This document shows positions 32,754-41,536 of a stretch of 64,000 nt of DNA, in pieces. How positions within the stretch are numbered: the first letter of the stretch is position 1; every line of letters begins with the position of its first letter. The stretch lies in NCBI GenBank assembly GCA_017505465.1, contig JAFVPE010000030.1:156186-220185 (forward strand), given 5' to 3'. A program made the position numbers and the translations under genes. Under the pieces are notes generated by a model. That model saw only the letters and a program-made list of their open reading frames with translations. It was not told the DNA's origin and searched no databases. The stretch is from Clostridia bacterium. Lineage in GTDB: Bacteria; Bacillota; Clostridia; Christensenellales; Borkfalkiaceae.

Positions 32754-32779
32754 TATAATGGGAATTTTATTCCATTATA
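32754..32779 (+). promoter_or_regulatory. Palindrome over a TATAAT box before the terminase
   Basis: TATAATGG ... CCATTATA, a near-perfect dyad interrupted by one unmatched G (TATAATGGGAAT / ATTCCATTATA). The left arm is itself a perfect -10 box, but no good -35 lies 16-18 bases upstream, as expected for a promoter that needs an activator. Transcription would start about 55 bases before the terminase ATG. Confidence 0.5.
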
Positions 32780-32820
32780 GAGTGGCAAAGCGGATAGGTT
32801 TTGCAAGATTGAAGGTATTT

Positions 32821-34257
32821 ATGAGAGAAATTGTAGAAAAGTTAATGAAAATTGAAGCGGAGCTCTTGCGAAGACGGGAAAGGGATTTCCTTGCCGCCTA
32901 TAATACGGGTGAGAAAAAGCACGAAAAACAGCTTGCCTTTCACAAGTGTAAAAAACGCAATCGTTGGGTGTTCGGCGGTAACCGTTCGGGTAAGACGGAA
33001 TGCGGCGCAGTCGAAGCCGTGTATATGGCAAGGGGAGTGCATCCCTACCGAGAAAACAGAAAAGACGTGTGCGGTTGGGTGGTTTCCCTTTCCGCGCAAG
33101 TACAAAGGGACGTTGCGCAAAAGAAGATACTTCACTATTTGCGTCGGGATTGGATAGAAGATATCGTGATGTTGAGCGGAAGAAAGGACGCTCCCGAACA
33201 TGGGATTATCGATTTTATCCGCGTGAAAAACGTGCTCGGCGGTACGTCGGTGATTGGGTTCAAAAGCTGTGATCAAGGCAGGGAAAAATTTCAAGGAACT
33301 TCTCTTGATTTCGTGTGGTTCGACGAAGAACCGAGCGAAGATATTTATATGGAATGCCGTATGCGCGTGATTGATCGCAGGGGGGATATTTTTGGAACGA
33401 TGACGCCTTTGAAGGGCTTGACGTTCGTGTATAACGAGGTGTATCTCAATCGCAGAGCCGATCCTGAAATTTGGTACGAGTTTATGGAATGGAGCGACAA
33501 TCCCTATCTCGATACGGAAGAAATTCGTGCGTTGGAGTCGAGCATGGATGAGCGGACGTTGCAGTCGAGAAAGTTTGGACGGTTCGTCTCGGCGGGTGCG
33601 GGGCTTGTGTATCCCGAATTCGACGAGGGCGTGCACGTGATCGAGCCTTTTTCCGTACCCAAAGAGTGGCAGGACAATATTTCCATTGACCCCGGGTTGA
33701 ATAATCCGCTTTCCGCACATTGGTATGCGGTGGATTTCGACGACAACGTGTACGTGATTGCGGAGCATTACGAGGCGGGGCGGGACGTCGATTATCACGC
33801 CGAAGAGATCAAACGGATTTGTGAGCGGCTCGCTTGGCATAGGGACGGGCAGGGGCGGATTTGCGCCCTTATTGACAGCGCGGCAAAGCAACGCACCTTG
33901 GGGAGTGTAAAGAGCGTGGTGGAGCTTTTTTACGAGAGAGGAATTCTTGTCAATCCCAACGTGGAAAAGGATCTTTTTTCGGGAATTGCAAGGGTGAAAA
34001 GCTATCTAAACCGTACGAACGGCTTACCGAATTTGTATATTTTCAAAAACTGCGTGCATTTGATTAGCGAATTGAAGGGGTACTATTGGGGGAGCGGCGA
34101 TACGCCGAGAAAAACGGATGACCATAGCTTGGATGAGATGCGGTATTATTTGATGACTCGCCCGAAAAAGAAGCCGACAGCCGAACAAAAAGCCCCCATT
34201 CAACGGGAGAAGGAGCGGCTTATTCGAAAGCTAAAACGTGGGCGAGCGGAGTTGTAA
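32821..34257 (+). CDS. terL: Phage terminase large subunit
   Basis: Motor ATPase and nuclease that packages DNA into phage heads. From ATG 32821 it has 478 residues. Walker A is GGNRSGKT (52-59), Walker B VWFDEEPSED (about 165-174), and the coupling motif is GTMTPLKGL. The nuclease domain acidic residues appear in ISIDPGLNNP, LIDSAAKQ and DDHSLDEMRYYL. The frame is open back to 32644, but the extra 59 residues are hydrophobic and overlap the promoter-like palindrome, so ATG 32821 is preferred; its ribosome site (GAAGG) is modest. First gene of the head cassette. Confidence 0.9.
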   Translation: MREIVEKLMKIEAELLRRRERDFLAAYNTGEKKHEKQLAFHKCKKRNRWVFGGNRSGKTECGAVEAVYMARGVHPYRENRKDVCGWVVSLSAQVQRDVAQKKILHYLRRDWIEDIVMLSGRKDAPEHGIIDFIRVKNVLGGTSVIGFKSCDQGREKFQGTSLDFVWFDEEPSEDIYMECRMRVIDRRGDIFGTMTPLKGLTFVYNEVYLNRRADPEIWYEFMEWSDNPYLDTEEIRALESSMDERTLQSRKFGRFVSAGAGLVYPEFDEGVHVIEPFSVPKEWQDNISIDPGLNNPLSAHWYAVDFDDNVYVIAEHYEAGRDVDYHAEEIKRICERLAWHRDGQGRICALIDSAAKQRTLGSVKSVVELFYERGILVNPNVEKDLFSGIARVKSYLNRTNGLPNLYIFKNCVHLISELKGYYWGSGDTPRKTDDHSLDEMRYYLMTRPKKKPTAEQKAPIQREKERLIRKLKRGRAEL

Positions 34258-34266
34258 AGGAGGAAT

Positions 34267-34608
34267 ATGGCGAACAAGGAGGAAAAAATTGGAGAAGCGT
34301 TGATGAAGGTGGCGCTTGGGTTTCAAATTGCCGAAGTGACGGAAGAATATGCCGAGGTGGACGGACAACTCAAGCTCACGAAACGTAAAAAGACGAAAAA
34401 GGACGTACCGCCCGATTTGAAGGCCGTGCAGATGTTGTTGACGGAAAACGGCGGAGAATACGGCGGTTTGTCGGATGAGGAATTGGAGACGGAACGGGCG
34501 AGATTGCTTGCGATCTTAAACGAATCCGTTTCAAGCGAAAAAACGCCTGCGAAAAAGCCAAAGGCGAAGGCGAAGCCGCGCAAGCGGACGGAAACGAAGA
34601 AAAAATAA
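34267..34608 (+). CDS. Terminase small-subunit-like protein without a DNA-binding N-terminus
   Basis: A 113-residue basic protein between terminase large subunit and portal. Residues 8-60 (EALMKVALGFQIAEVTEEYA then KKTKKDVPPDLKAVQMLLTE) resemble the middle part of phage small terminases, where the wording LKKAxGY-EVTEE-VPPDxxA-LxxR recurs. The helix-turn-helix that normally precedes this part and recognises the pac site is absent. A Lys/Pro tail (KKPKAKAKPRKRTETKKK) could bind DNA without sequence choice. Position after terL is also unusual. A GAGGAGG site precedes ATG 34267, nine bases after the terminase stop. Assignment moderate. Confidence 0.5.
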   Translation: MANKEEKIGEALMKVALGFQIAEVTEEYAEVDGQLKLTKRKKTKKDVPPDLKAVQMLLTENGGEYGGLSDEELETERARLLAILNESVSSEKTPAKKPKAKAKPRKRTETKKK

Positions 34609-34626
34609 GGTTATAGGAGGCAAAAA

Positions 34627-36486
34627 TTGGATTTCAAAGAAGAGGAAATAAGACAGAAGGAACGGGAAGAAAAAAGACTTGTCGAAGAGATTGAGCAGGA
34701 TTTTTTCGCCCGTAGAGAGGCAAGGCGAAAAATTGAAAACGGTTGGGTACTCAACTTGAACTTTTTTAGCGGCAATCAATATTGCGACGTTTCGCCGATT
34801 GGTGAAGTGATTGAAGAGGATAAGCGTTTTTATTGGCAGTCGCGCAGGGTGTTCAACCATATTGCGCCGACGGTGGATTCGCGTATTGCGAAGCTCGAAA
34901 AGATGAAGCCGGAATTGAAGGTGCGCGCATTCTCTGATGAGGACGGGGACGTCAATGCGGCAAAGCTTGCGACGGGGATACTCAAATACGTACAAGAACG
35001 TATCCGTTTGCAGGACGCAATTTCTCGTGCGACGATGTGGTCGGAAACTTGCGGAAGTGTATTCTACAAAGTGCTTTGGGATGAGAAAGGTGGTAGGCAG
35101 GTAGCCGTTGACGAGCAAAATCAGCCTGTTTATGAGGGGGAAGTACAGGTGGCTGTCGTTTCGCCTTTCGAGATTTTTCCCGACCGATTGGACGTGGAAG
35201 ATTTCGACGGCGTGCAGAGTGTAATCCATGCGCAAGTGGTGAGTACGGCGTACGTTTTCGAGCGATTCAATAAAGCGGTGCAAGGGGAAGAAATTACCGG
35301 AATGTGTGGGTATAGCGAGCCTTCCGCAGGAAGATTGCCACACGATATGGGGAAAAAGAACGTCGCAAAGATGGAAGACAGCGTGATTTTGATTGAGCGA
35401 TATACTCGCCCGAATAGCGAATTCCCCGACGGGAAATTGGAAATCGTGGCAGGCGGTGCATTGCTTTACGCAGGGCCCTTGCCCTATAAAAACGGGGATA
35501 GAGGGGAGCGTTCTTTCCCGTTCGTCAAGCAGGACAGTATGCGCTTGCCCGGTGCGTTTTTCGCAAGCAGTGTGATTGACAGGCTTATTCCCTTACAGCG
35601 TGCGTACAATGCGGTACGCAACCGCAAGCACGAATTTTTGAATAGGGCGACGATGGGGGTTTTAACCGTTGAGGACGGCTCTGTGGATACGGACGAGCTT
35701 AGCGAAGAAGGGCTTTTGCCTGGGAAGGTGCTCGTGTATAGACAAGGTGGGAAAGCGCCTGAAATGCTCGATTGCGGTAATATCCCGAATGAGTTTAAGG
35801 ACGAGGAAGCTTGGCTTGAGAAGGAATTTTCGCAAATTAGCGGTGTGAGCGAGCTTTCGGAGCATTCTACCCCGGCAAGAGTAACGAGTGCGACGGGGTT
35901 ACAGCTCCTTTTGTCGCAGGACGAGTCCCGTTTGTCGGCAACGCTCGTATGTATCGAGCGTGCGCTCAAAGAGATAGGTAGGCAAATTTTGCGCTTGTAT
36001 AGACAGTTTGCAGGCAGTGCGAGGCTTATGACTTTGACGGGGGAAAACAAAAAAACGCAGGTGTATTATTTCAATGCGGCGAAGCTTTCCGTCAACGACA
36101 TTCAATTCGAATCCAACGACGCGGCTACGCCCGAAGAAAAACGCGAAACCCTTTTGCGCTTGTATCAAGCGGGGCTTTTGACGGACAAGGACGGGAATCT
36201 TACGCAAGAGAATAAAAATCGGATTTTGGCAGCGTTCGGCTATGGAAGCTATGAAAATGCCAAGGATATTTCTTCGCTACACATTGCGAAAGCGAGTGAG
36301 GAAAATATTGAGATGGCGGACGGGGAAATCGAGGTGGATAGCTACGACGATCACGAGTTACATATCGGGGAACACGTGCGCTATTTGCTTTCGTCGGAGT
36401 TCAAAAACAACAAGAAAAACAGCACGTTGAAGGGGCGTTTTGAAGCGCATATTGCGCAACACAAGAAAATGAAAAATATGGAGTAA
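34627..36486 (+). CDS. Portal protein, P22-like
   Basis: Forms the dodecameric gate through which DNA enters the head. It has 619 residues; size, position after terminase and content match P22-type portals: NLNFFSGNQY near the N-terminus, FNHIAPTVDSRIAKLEKMKP, EIFPDRLDVEDF, RSFPFVKQDS and GVSELSEHSTPARVTSATGL. The C-terminus has the typical KGRFEAHIAQHKKM. Starts at TTG 34627 with a strong AGGAGG site. The stop is followed in 12 bases by the scaffold gene. Confidence 0.88.
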   Translation: MDFKEEEIRQKEREEKRLVEEIEQDFFARREARRKIENGWVLNLNFFSGNQYCDVSPIGEVIEEDKRFYWQSRRVFNHIAPTVDSRIAKLEKMKPELKVRAFSDEDGDVNAAKLATGILKYVQERIRLQDAISRATMWSETCGSVFYKVLWDEKGGRQVAVDEQNQPVYEGEVQVAVVSPFEIFPDRLDVEDFDGVQSVIHAQVVSTAYVFERFNKAVQGEEITGMCGYSEPSAGRLPHDMGKKNVAKMEDSVILIERYTRPNSEFPDGKLEIVAGGALLYAGPLPYKNGDRGERSFPFVKQDSMRLPGAFFASSVIDRLIPLQRAYNAVRNRKHEFLNRATMGVLTVEDGSVDTDELSEEGLLPGKVLVYRQGGKAPEMLDCGNIPNEFKDEEAWLEKEFSQISGVSELSEHSTPARVTSATGLQLLLSQDESRLSATLVCIERALKEIGRQILRLYRQFAGSARLMTLTGENKKTQVYYFNAAKLSVNDIQFESNDAATPEEKRETLLRLYQAGLLTDKDGNLTQENKNRILAAFGYGSYENAKDISSLHIAKASEENIEMADGEIEVDSYDDHELHIGEHVRYLLSSEFKNNKKNSTLKGRFEAHIAQHKKMKNME

Positions 36487-36498
36487 AAGGAGAGAATT

Positions 36499-37266
36499 AT
36501 GGAATTAGAGGATAACGTTTACGAAGAAACTACCCAAACGGAGAATGGCATAGACGCAGGAAAGGGTGAAGAGGCCCAAAAGGACTCGGCAGTATTGGGG
36601 AAGTTTAAGGACGTAGACGCCCTTGTGAGGGCGTACAGTGCGTTGCAGTCGGAGTTTACCCGTCGCAGTCAACGCTTGAAGGAATTGGAGAAGCAGTCGG
36701 AAAATTCGAAGGCGGACAAGGCGGTTTCGGGGGCGGAAAAGCTCCGTAAGACCGCCGAAGCGAGAAGAACGGCGGCGAAGGCGTTTGACGAATTCGTTGC
36801 TACGGTCGGGAAGGTACAACCCGATTCCGCCGACGGACCCGACGCTGAAAACTTACCCTCGGACGACGTTTCCGTGGAAGAAAAGCCTATGAACGAAGGC
36901 TTGAAACGGGAAACGGAAACGCAAGAAACGCATAGCGTAAAGACGATGACGGAAGAAGAGGTTTCGCAGACCGCCGAAACGGTTGATTTTGGCGGTAAAG
37001 GAGCGAAGGTCGGGGGAGAGACGACCGTGCAGCCCGTCGCAAACGGCGGAAACGTAGCGCTTTCGTCCGACGAGCTTTACGCAAAGGTATGCTGTGACGA
37101 GGGCGTGCGGCTTCGGATTATTGGGGAATATCTCACTTCGATAGGAAAAAGTTCCGCGCCCATTACGGCTACGGCAGGTAGCGCAGGGGCGTTGGCTTCG
37201 CCGCCTATGCGTGCGAGAAATCTTGGCGAAGCTTCGCAGATGGCTCTGCAATTTTTAAAAAAATAA
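36499..37266 (+). CDS. Probable head scaffolding protein
   Basis: A 255-residue, highly charged, low-complexity protein directly upstream of the capsid gene, which is the usual place for scaffolds. It has an acidic start, a VLGKFKDVDALVRAYSALQS segment and a coiled-coil stretch SRRSQRLKELEKQ. A disordered Ala/Glu region follows, and a C-terminal helix (NLGEASQMALQFLKK) that could bind the capsid protein. The FKDVDALVRAYSALQSEF motif with following Arg/Ser is common in scaffold and related proteins. AAAGGAGAG precedes ATG 36499. Confidence 0.78.
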   Translation: MELEDNVYEETTQTENGIDAGKGEEAQKDSAVLGKFKDVDALVRAYSALQSEFTRRSQRLKELEKQSENSKADKAVSGAEKLRKTAEARRTAAKAFDEFVATVGKVQPDSADGPDAENLPSDDVSVEEKPMNEGLKRETETQETHSVKTMTEEEVSQTAETVDFGGKGAKVGGETTVQPVANGGNVALSSDELYAKVCCDEGVRLRIIGEYLTSIGKSSAPITATAGSAGALASPPMRARNLGEASQMALQFLKK

Positions 37267-37290
37267 TTTTATTTTAAGGAGAATAATTAT

Positions 37291-38445
37291 ATGATAACGT
37301 TGCAATCAACGGATTACGTATTAAAAACATTTTATTTGGATGCAGTAACGGATTATTTAAACGCGAAAATCAATCCCTTCTTGGCGAGAATCAAGAAGAC
37401 GGAAACAGACGTTGTAGGTAAAGACGTGCAGGTGGTTTGCCGCCCCGGCATTCACGGCGGTTTTGTGGCAGGCTCGGAAATGGACGATCTTCCTAAGACG
37501 TCTACGCAAGAGTTTTTGGTTTTGACTTCGAGCCTGAAAAACCTTTACGGTATGATTGAAATTTCCGATAAAGCCATTCGTGCCTCCGCAAAGAAGGAAG
37601 GTGCAATGGTAAGCCTTCTTGATTCGGAAATTGAAAGCTTGGTAAAGAGTGCAAAGATCAATTTTGGCAGAATGCTTTTTGGCGATGGTAGCGGTCAGCT
37701 TGCGAAGATCGAAAGCTATGAATCTTACGCATTCACTTTGGATACCATTCAAAACGTCTTTGAGGGTATGTACGTGGACGTGGTTCTTGACGGAACAACG
37801 TATAAAAAACTGAAAATTACGACGGTTGATAGAGAGAATAAACAGGTGTTCTTTGCGTCGGATGATGATATTCCCGATAGCGCAACGAATCCAGGCAGTA
37901 TGTATTTGCATAATAGCAAAGACAATGAAATTACCGGCTTAAAGGCAATCTTTTCGAAGAATGAATTGTACAATCTCGACCGTGCAAGCTCCTTCATGCA
38001 GCCCCACGAGTTGGATTTGGATGACTACGTCCAAATGGACCGTATCCAAGAAATGATGGATAGAGTGGAGTTGGCGTCCGGCAAAAAGGTGGACTTTATC
38101 GTTTGCTCGTACGGTGTAAAACGCGCGCTTATGAGACACTTTAGAGAAATTGGCATGCACATACCTACGATGAAGCTTGAAAGCGGGGATATTGCGCTTG
38201 ATTACTTCGGCGTGCCTATCGTTGCGGATAGATTCTGTCCAGCAGGGGAAATGTATCTTCTTACGACGGAGTGCTTTAAGCTTTGTCAGCTTTGCGATTG
38301 GCAGTGGTTGGAAGCGGAAGACGGCAAGATCCTTAAACAGATTCCCGGCAAAGCTGCGTATACCGCAACGCTCGTTAAGTATGCGGAACTTATTTGTGAT
38401 ACGCCCTGCGCACAAGCGCGTATTATCAATTGTATCGAAGAGTAA
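37291..38445 (+). CDS. Major capsid protein
   Basis: Head shell protein, 384 residues, probably with the HK97-type fold like other tailed-phage capsids. Start MITLQSTDYVLKTFYLD, then DVVGKDVQVVCRPG, a central SKKEGAMVSLLDSEIE-like helix and SGKKVDFIVCSYGVKRALM. It closes with WQWLEAEDGKILKQIPGKAA and CDTPCAQARIINCIEE. Position between scaffold and head-completion genes supports the call. A TTAAGGAGAA site precedes ATG 37291. Confidence 0.82.
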   Translation: MITLQSTDYVLKTFYLDAVTDYLNAKINPFLARIKKTETDVVGKDVQVVCRPGIHGGFVAGSEMDDLPKTSTQEFLVLTSSLKNLYGMIEISDKAIRASAKKEGAMVSLLDSEIESLVKSAKINFGRMLFGDGSGQLAKIESYESYAFTLDTIQNVFEGMYVDVVLDGTTYKKLKITTVDRENKQVFFASDDDIPDSATNPGSMYLHNSKDNEITGLKAIFSKNELYNLDRASSFMQPHELDLDDYVQMDRIQEMMDRVELASGKKVDFIVCSYGVKRALMRHFREIGMHIPTMKLESGDIALDYFGVPIVADRFCPAGEMYLLTTECFKLCQLCDWQWLEAEDGKILKQIPGKAAYTATLVKYAELICDTPCAQARIINCIEE

Positions 38446-38516
38446 GAACGGCGTAGCGTAAAGTAGACTTGTTTAAGTCGGGAGGGCGGTGGGAAATTTG
38501 TTGTTAGGAGGGAATA

Positions 38517-39068
38517 ATGAAGGTAAAGGATGCCGTCTTGCAGGCGGCAAAACATTTGGGAATTTACGATTCCGTAGAGGGGTATCTTGAAAGGAACGTA
38601 GGTTCGGGTAAAGCGGACGCGGAGCGCCTTGTCGATTGCTTTAATACCGTGGAAAACGAGCTTGCGTTCGATTATCTCCCTTTATATATGGAAGACGAAA
38701 TGCAATCGCAAACGGGACAAATTTATTTTTCCGAGCTTTCCGAATCGGCGGTGCGTATTCTCGGTGTGGAGGACGAGTGGGGGAATTCAATTCCCTTCCG
38801 TTTATTCCCTGCGTATTTAAAAACGCAACCGGGGAAGGTGCGCGTCAAATTCACCTATACGCCGAAAAGAAAGGACGTGGACGGGGAGAGCGATTTCACC
38901 CTTAACGTTTCCGAACGGCTAATTTCGTATGGTATGGCGGCGGAATATTGCGTGAATAGGGGTATGTTCACGGAAGCTGCTGTTTGGGATAAAAAATATA
39001 AGGATGGGATCGTGGCAGCTTGCAGCGGTCAAAAGGGCAAGCGCCTGCGCTCGCGAAGGTGGGTGTGA
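38517..39068 (+). CDS. Head-completion / adaptor protein (P22 gp4-like by position)
   Basis: A 183-residue protein after the capsid gene. DNA start MKVKDAVLQAAKHLGIYDSV, then LVDCFNTVENELAFDYLPLY, is typical of connector adaptors that extend the portal. P22 gp4, which occupies this slot and size (166 residues), plugs the portal ring. It overlaps the next gene by one base (TGATG). A strong AGGAGGG site precedes ATG 38517. Confidence 0.68.
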   Translation: MKVKDAVLQAAKHLGIYDSVEGYLERNVGSGKADAERLVDCFNTVENELAFDYLPLYMEDEMQSQTGQIYFSELSESAVRILGVEDEWGNSIPFRLFPAYLKTQPGKVRVKFTYTPKRKDVDGESDFTLNVSERLISYGMAAEYCVNRGMFTEAAVWDKKYKDGIVAACSGQKGKRLRSRRWV

Positions 39069-40420
39069 TGTTTTGGAATCGAAAAAGTGAGATAAAAAAA
39101 GGAAAGATGCAAACCTTCGTTTACGACGGATTTTCACTTTTCGACGAGAAGGATGGTTGGATTACGGCGAAAGATAGCGCGGCATGCGCTTGTGAAGATG
39201 GCGTATTACGCTCGGGCTTGGGAACGGATACGTTTTTTGCCGACGGCAAAACTTTTTTTCTTGGCTTACATGAAGAGAAAACCAAGGGCGTGTATTTTTT
39301 TGATTTTGTGCGAAACGAAGCGCAGCTCGAAACGAAAAAGGCGGTATTTTGCCACGATACGGACGGCGTACTGTACCGTTACGACGTGGACGGGGAGCGA
39401 ACCAAGATAGACAATATTGGAAAGGTGATTGATTTTGCCGTGGCGACTAACCGTGTGATGGAAATGCGCGTAATATTCGTCGGGGAAAACGCTTGCTTTG
39501 AGGCGTGGCCGGACGGCGTGATACAACCCATTAGATTGACCGATCTCTTGCCGGTGGCGTGCGCTTGCAAAAACCGAATTTTTCTCGTGCAAAAGCCAAA
39601 CAGGTTGATGTATTCGGAGGCGGGCGATCCGTGGGATTTTAGCAGTACAATCGACGGCGGCGGAAGCTTGCGTTTGCCGACGGAATACGGTAAAGTCGTT
39701 GCGCTTGTCAATCTTGAAGAGGTTGTTTACGTGTTCTTCGAAAGGGGGATTTCTCGTTTTGAAGCGGATGCGGCGGCGCGGAATTTCAAAATGAAGCCGA
39801 TTGCGTATAGCGGCGGTGAAATTTTTGCAGGCTCGGTTGGCGTATTTGGAAAAGGTATCGTATTTTTGGCGGCGGACGGCGTGTACCGTTTCGACGGCAA
39901 TAAGGCGGAAAAAGGGTATAAAAAACTTAATATTCAACCAAAACGGACGGGGCAGGTATGCGTTCAAGCTACTTGTAACAATCAATATTTGCTCTCTTAT
40001 ACCGATGTGAACAAGGGGGAAGTTACTCTCGTTTTGCATGCGGATGGGGAGCAGGGATATTTTACGTGGAAAATCCTTGGCTTGACGGGATGCGACGGAC
40101 GTGCGATTTGCAATACGAACGGTGTATTGAGCGAAGTAATGGAGGGCGGCGAAGTTTTGGGCGGTTGCTATTTTGACTGCGGAAGCTTCGATTTTGGAAA
40201 CAAAGAACGAAAATTGTTGCGAAAACTCCGCTTTACGGGCGAGGGAACTTTCTCTTGTACTGTGGGAAACGATACGACTATACGTTCGAATGGATTCACT
40301 TTTGTGGACGGTGTTGCCGAATGGACGCTTAAAGAACGCGGAAGAACGTTTAACGTAAGCTTTATGTTGCGAGAGGACGCAAAAATTCGCAGTATGACTG
40401 CGGAAGTGGAAAGTTTATAA
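39068..40420 (+). CDS. P22 gp10-like packaged-DNA stabilisation protein
   Basis: A 450-residue beta-rich protein after the adaptor. It has repeated strands ending in aromatic-Asp turns (GVYFFDFVR, GVLYRYDVDG, GVYRFDGNK), suggesting a propeller. Size and place match gp10 of P22 (472 residues), which seals the portal-adaptor stack. MYSEAGDPWDFS is typical of this group. ATG 39068 is coupled to the adaptor gene; the frame is open 48 bases upstream only inside that gene. Confidence 0.68.
   Translation: MFWNRKSEIKKGKMQTFVYDGFSLFDEKDGWITAKDSAACACEDGVLRSGLGTDTFFADGKTFFLGLHEEKTKGVYFFDFVRNEAQLETKKAVFCHDTDGVLYRYDVDGERTKIDNIGKVIDFAVATNRVMEMRVIFVGENACFEAWPDGVIQPIRLTDLLPVACACKNRIFLVQKPNRLMYSEAGDPWDFSSTIDGGGSLRLPTEYGKVVALVNLEEVVYVFFERGISRFEADAAARNFKMKPIAYSGGEIFAGSVGVFGKGIVFLAADGVYRFDGNKAEKGYKKLNIQPKRTGQVCVQATCNNQYLLSYTDVNKGEVTLVLHADGEQGYFTWKILGLTGCDGRAICNTNGVLSEVMEGGEVLGGCYFDCGSFDFGNKERKLLRKLRFTGEGTFSCTVGNDTTIRSNGFTFVDGVAEWTLKERGRTFNVSFMLREDAKIRSMTAEVESL
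39949..39958 (+). repeat. GGGGCAGGTA motif, copy 5
   Basis: Inside the gp10-like phage gene, read as Gly-Gln-Val. Extended by TGCGTT. Confidence 0.7.
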
Positions 40421-40430
40421 GGGGGCGACT

Positions 40431-40904
40431 ATGGAAATTAATATTATATCCTATACGAGCGAGCAGTTTGCTTTGCTCTCGCCCGAACAGCTTCAAAAGG
40501 TGGAAGAAACGCAAATCCAAAAGAATAAGATGGAGCGTAATTTGGAAGAAAAAATCCATAAAGAGCGCATGAGAATGATCAACAATGGTACGTATTTTTC
40601 CGAAAGTTGGCCTTTGATTGAAGCGGAGCTTCGGGCAGAGTGCGAAAGGGAAATTGAGTGGCTGCGCGACGGCTTGACGTTCTATTTGCTTTACGGCAGT
40701 AAAACGGATGACGCAGGGCCGTATCCGCTTGATTATTCGCTTACTTACGAGGAACGTTTGGCGGTAGTCAAAAACTATTACGAAACGACGTACGTGGACG
40801 GTACGGAACGCTATAACGTCTTTGTCAAAGACGACGTGGCGAGATTGTACCTTGGGGAATTGTACGCACCCTTGCGTGATTATTTTCATGAATTTGTCGA
40901 ATAA
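40431..40904 (+). CDS. Conserved hypothetical protein at the end of the head cassette
   Basis: A 157-residue protein with a long N-terminal coiled coil (EQLQKVEETQIQKNKMERNL) and a Tyr/Glu-rich C-terminus (NYYETTYVDGTERYNVFVKD). No family recognised. It follows the gp10-like gene by 10 bases with a GGGGGCG site and precedes the terminator that ends the cassette. It sits where P22 keeps its tail needle gene, and its coiled coil would be compatible with that, but the resemblance is only in position. Confidence 0.6.
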   Translation: MEINIISYTSEQFALLSPEQLQKVEETQIQKNKMERNLEEKIHKERMRMINNGTYFSESWPLIEAELRAECEREIEWLRDGLTFYLLYGSKTDDAGPYPLDYSLTYEERLAVVKNYYETTYVDGTERYNVFVKDDVARLYLGELYAPLRDYFHEFVE

Positions 40905-40920
40905 AAGTCGGGCGAAGCAA

Positions 40921-40958
40921 GGCGCGGGCGCATTTATGCGCCCGCGCCGTATTCTTTT
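40921..40958 (+). terminator. Strong terminator closing the head cassette
   Basis: GGCGCGGGCGCA / TGCGCCCGCGCC with a TTTA loop, followed by GTATTCTTTT. The 12-bp, almost all-GC stem isolates the cassette from dut. Confidence 0.88.
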
Positions 40959-40998
40959 ACGGAAAATGCAAAAATCCGATAAAAGCCGTGCCGTTTTC

Positions 40999-41027
40999 TT
41001 GCCTTTTTTTTGCACTTTTGGTATAAT
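40999..41027 (+). promoter_or_regulatory. Promoter of dut
   Basis: TTGCCT (40999-41004), 17-nt spacer, TATAAT (41022-41027). A GGGAACG/CGTTCCC hairpin (41044-41063) lies in the leader before the GGAGG site. Confidence 0.85.
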
Positions 41028-41081
41028 AGATAGCGAAATAAGTAGGGAACGGCTTTGCGTTCCCGTTACGGAGGAAAAAAT

Positions 41082-41522
41082 ATGCCTGTTATCGCAGTGA
41101 AGAAATTGGACGAAAGAGCGGTGCTTCCTACTTACGGCTCGGAATATGCGGCAGGTGCGGATTTGTACGCGCTTTGCGATGAGGAGCTCGTGTTTGCGCC
41201 CGGCGAAACGAAGTTTGTTAGAACGGGGCTTGCTATGGAAATTCCCGAAGGGTACGCCGGCTTGATTTATGCGCGCAGCGGTTTGGCCTGCAAGCGTGGA
41301 CTTGCACCTGCGAACAAGGTAGGGGTTGTGGACTCTGATTACCGCGGCGAAGTGATGGTGGCGCTTCATAATCATTCGACCGTGGAGCAAAAAATTGCGC
41401 CGATGGAACGCATTGCGCAGCTCGTGGTTGCTCCCTTTTTAAAGGCGAGCTTTGAGCAAGCGGAAGAATTGCACGATACCGTGCGCGGCGAGGGCGGTTT
41501 CGGCAGTACGGGCAGAAAATAA
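41082..41522 (+). CDS. dut: dUTP diphosphatase
   Basis: Trimeric dUTPase, hydrolyses dUTP to dUMP, cytoplasmic. 146 residues. All five motifs are seen: EYAAGADLYA, YARSGLACKRGL, GVVDSDYRGEV, IAPMERIAQLVV and the C-terminal RGEGGFGSTG arm. ATG 41082 follows GGAGG at an ideal distance. It lies directly after the phage cassette terminator with its own promoter, so it appears to be a host gene, although dut is also a frequent phage gene. Confidence 0.95.
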   Translation: MPVIAVKKLDERAVLPTYGSEYAAGADLYALCDEELVFAPGETKFVRTGLAMEIPEGYAGLIYARSGLACKRGLAPANKVGVVDSDYRGEVMVALHNHSTVEQKIAPMERIAQLVVAPFLKASFEQAEELHDTVRGEGGFGSTGRK

Positions 41523-41536
41523 GGACGGTTACGACA

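Noticed and set aside
32644..32820. N-terminal extension of the terminase
   Set aside because: It would add 59 hydrophobic residues unlike any terminase and lies over the promoter-like palindrome.
31328..41000. Complete prophage
   Set aside because: No integrase, repressor, replication, tail-fibre or lysis gene, and no flanking direct repeat found by eye.
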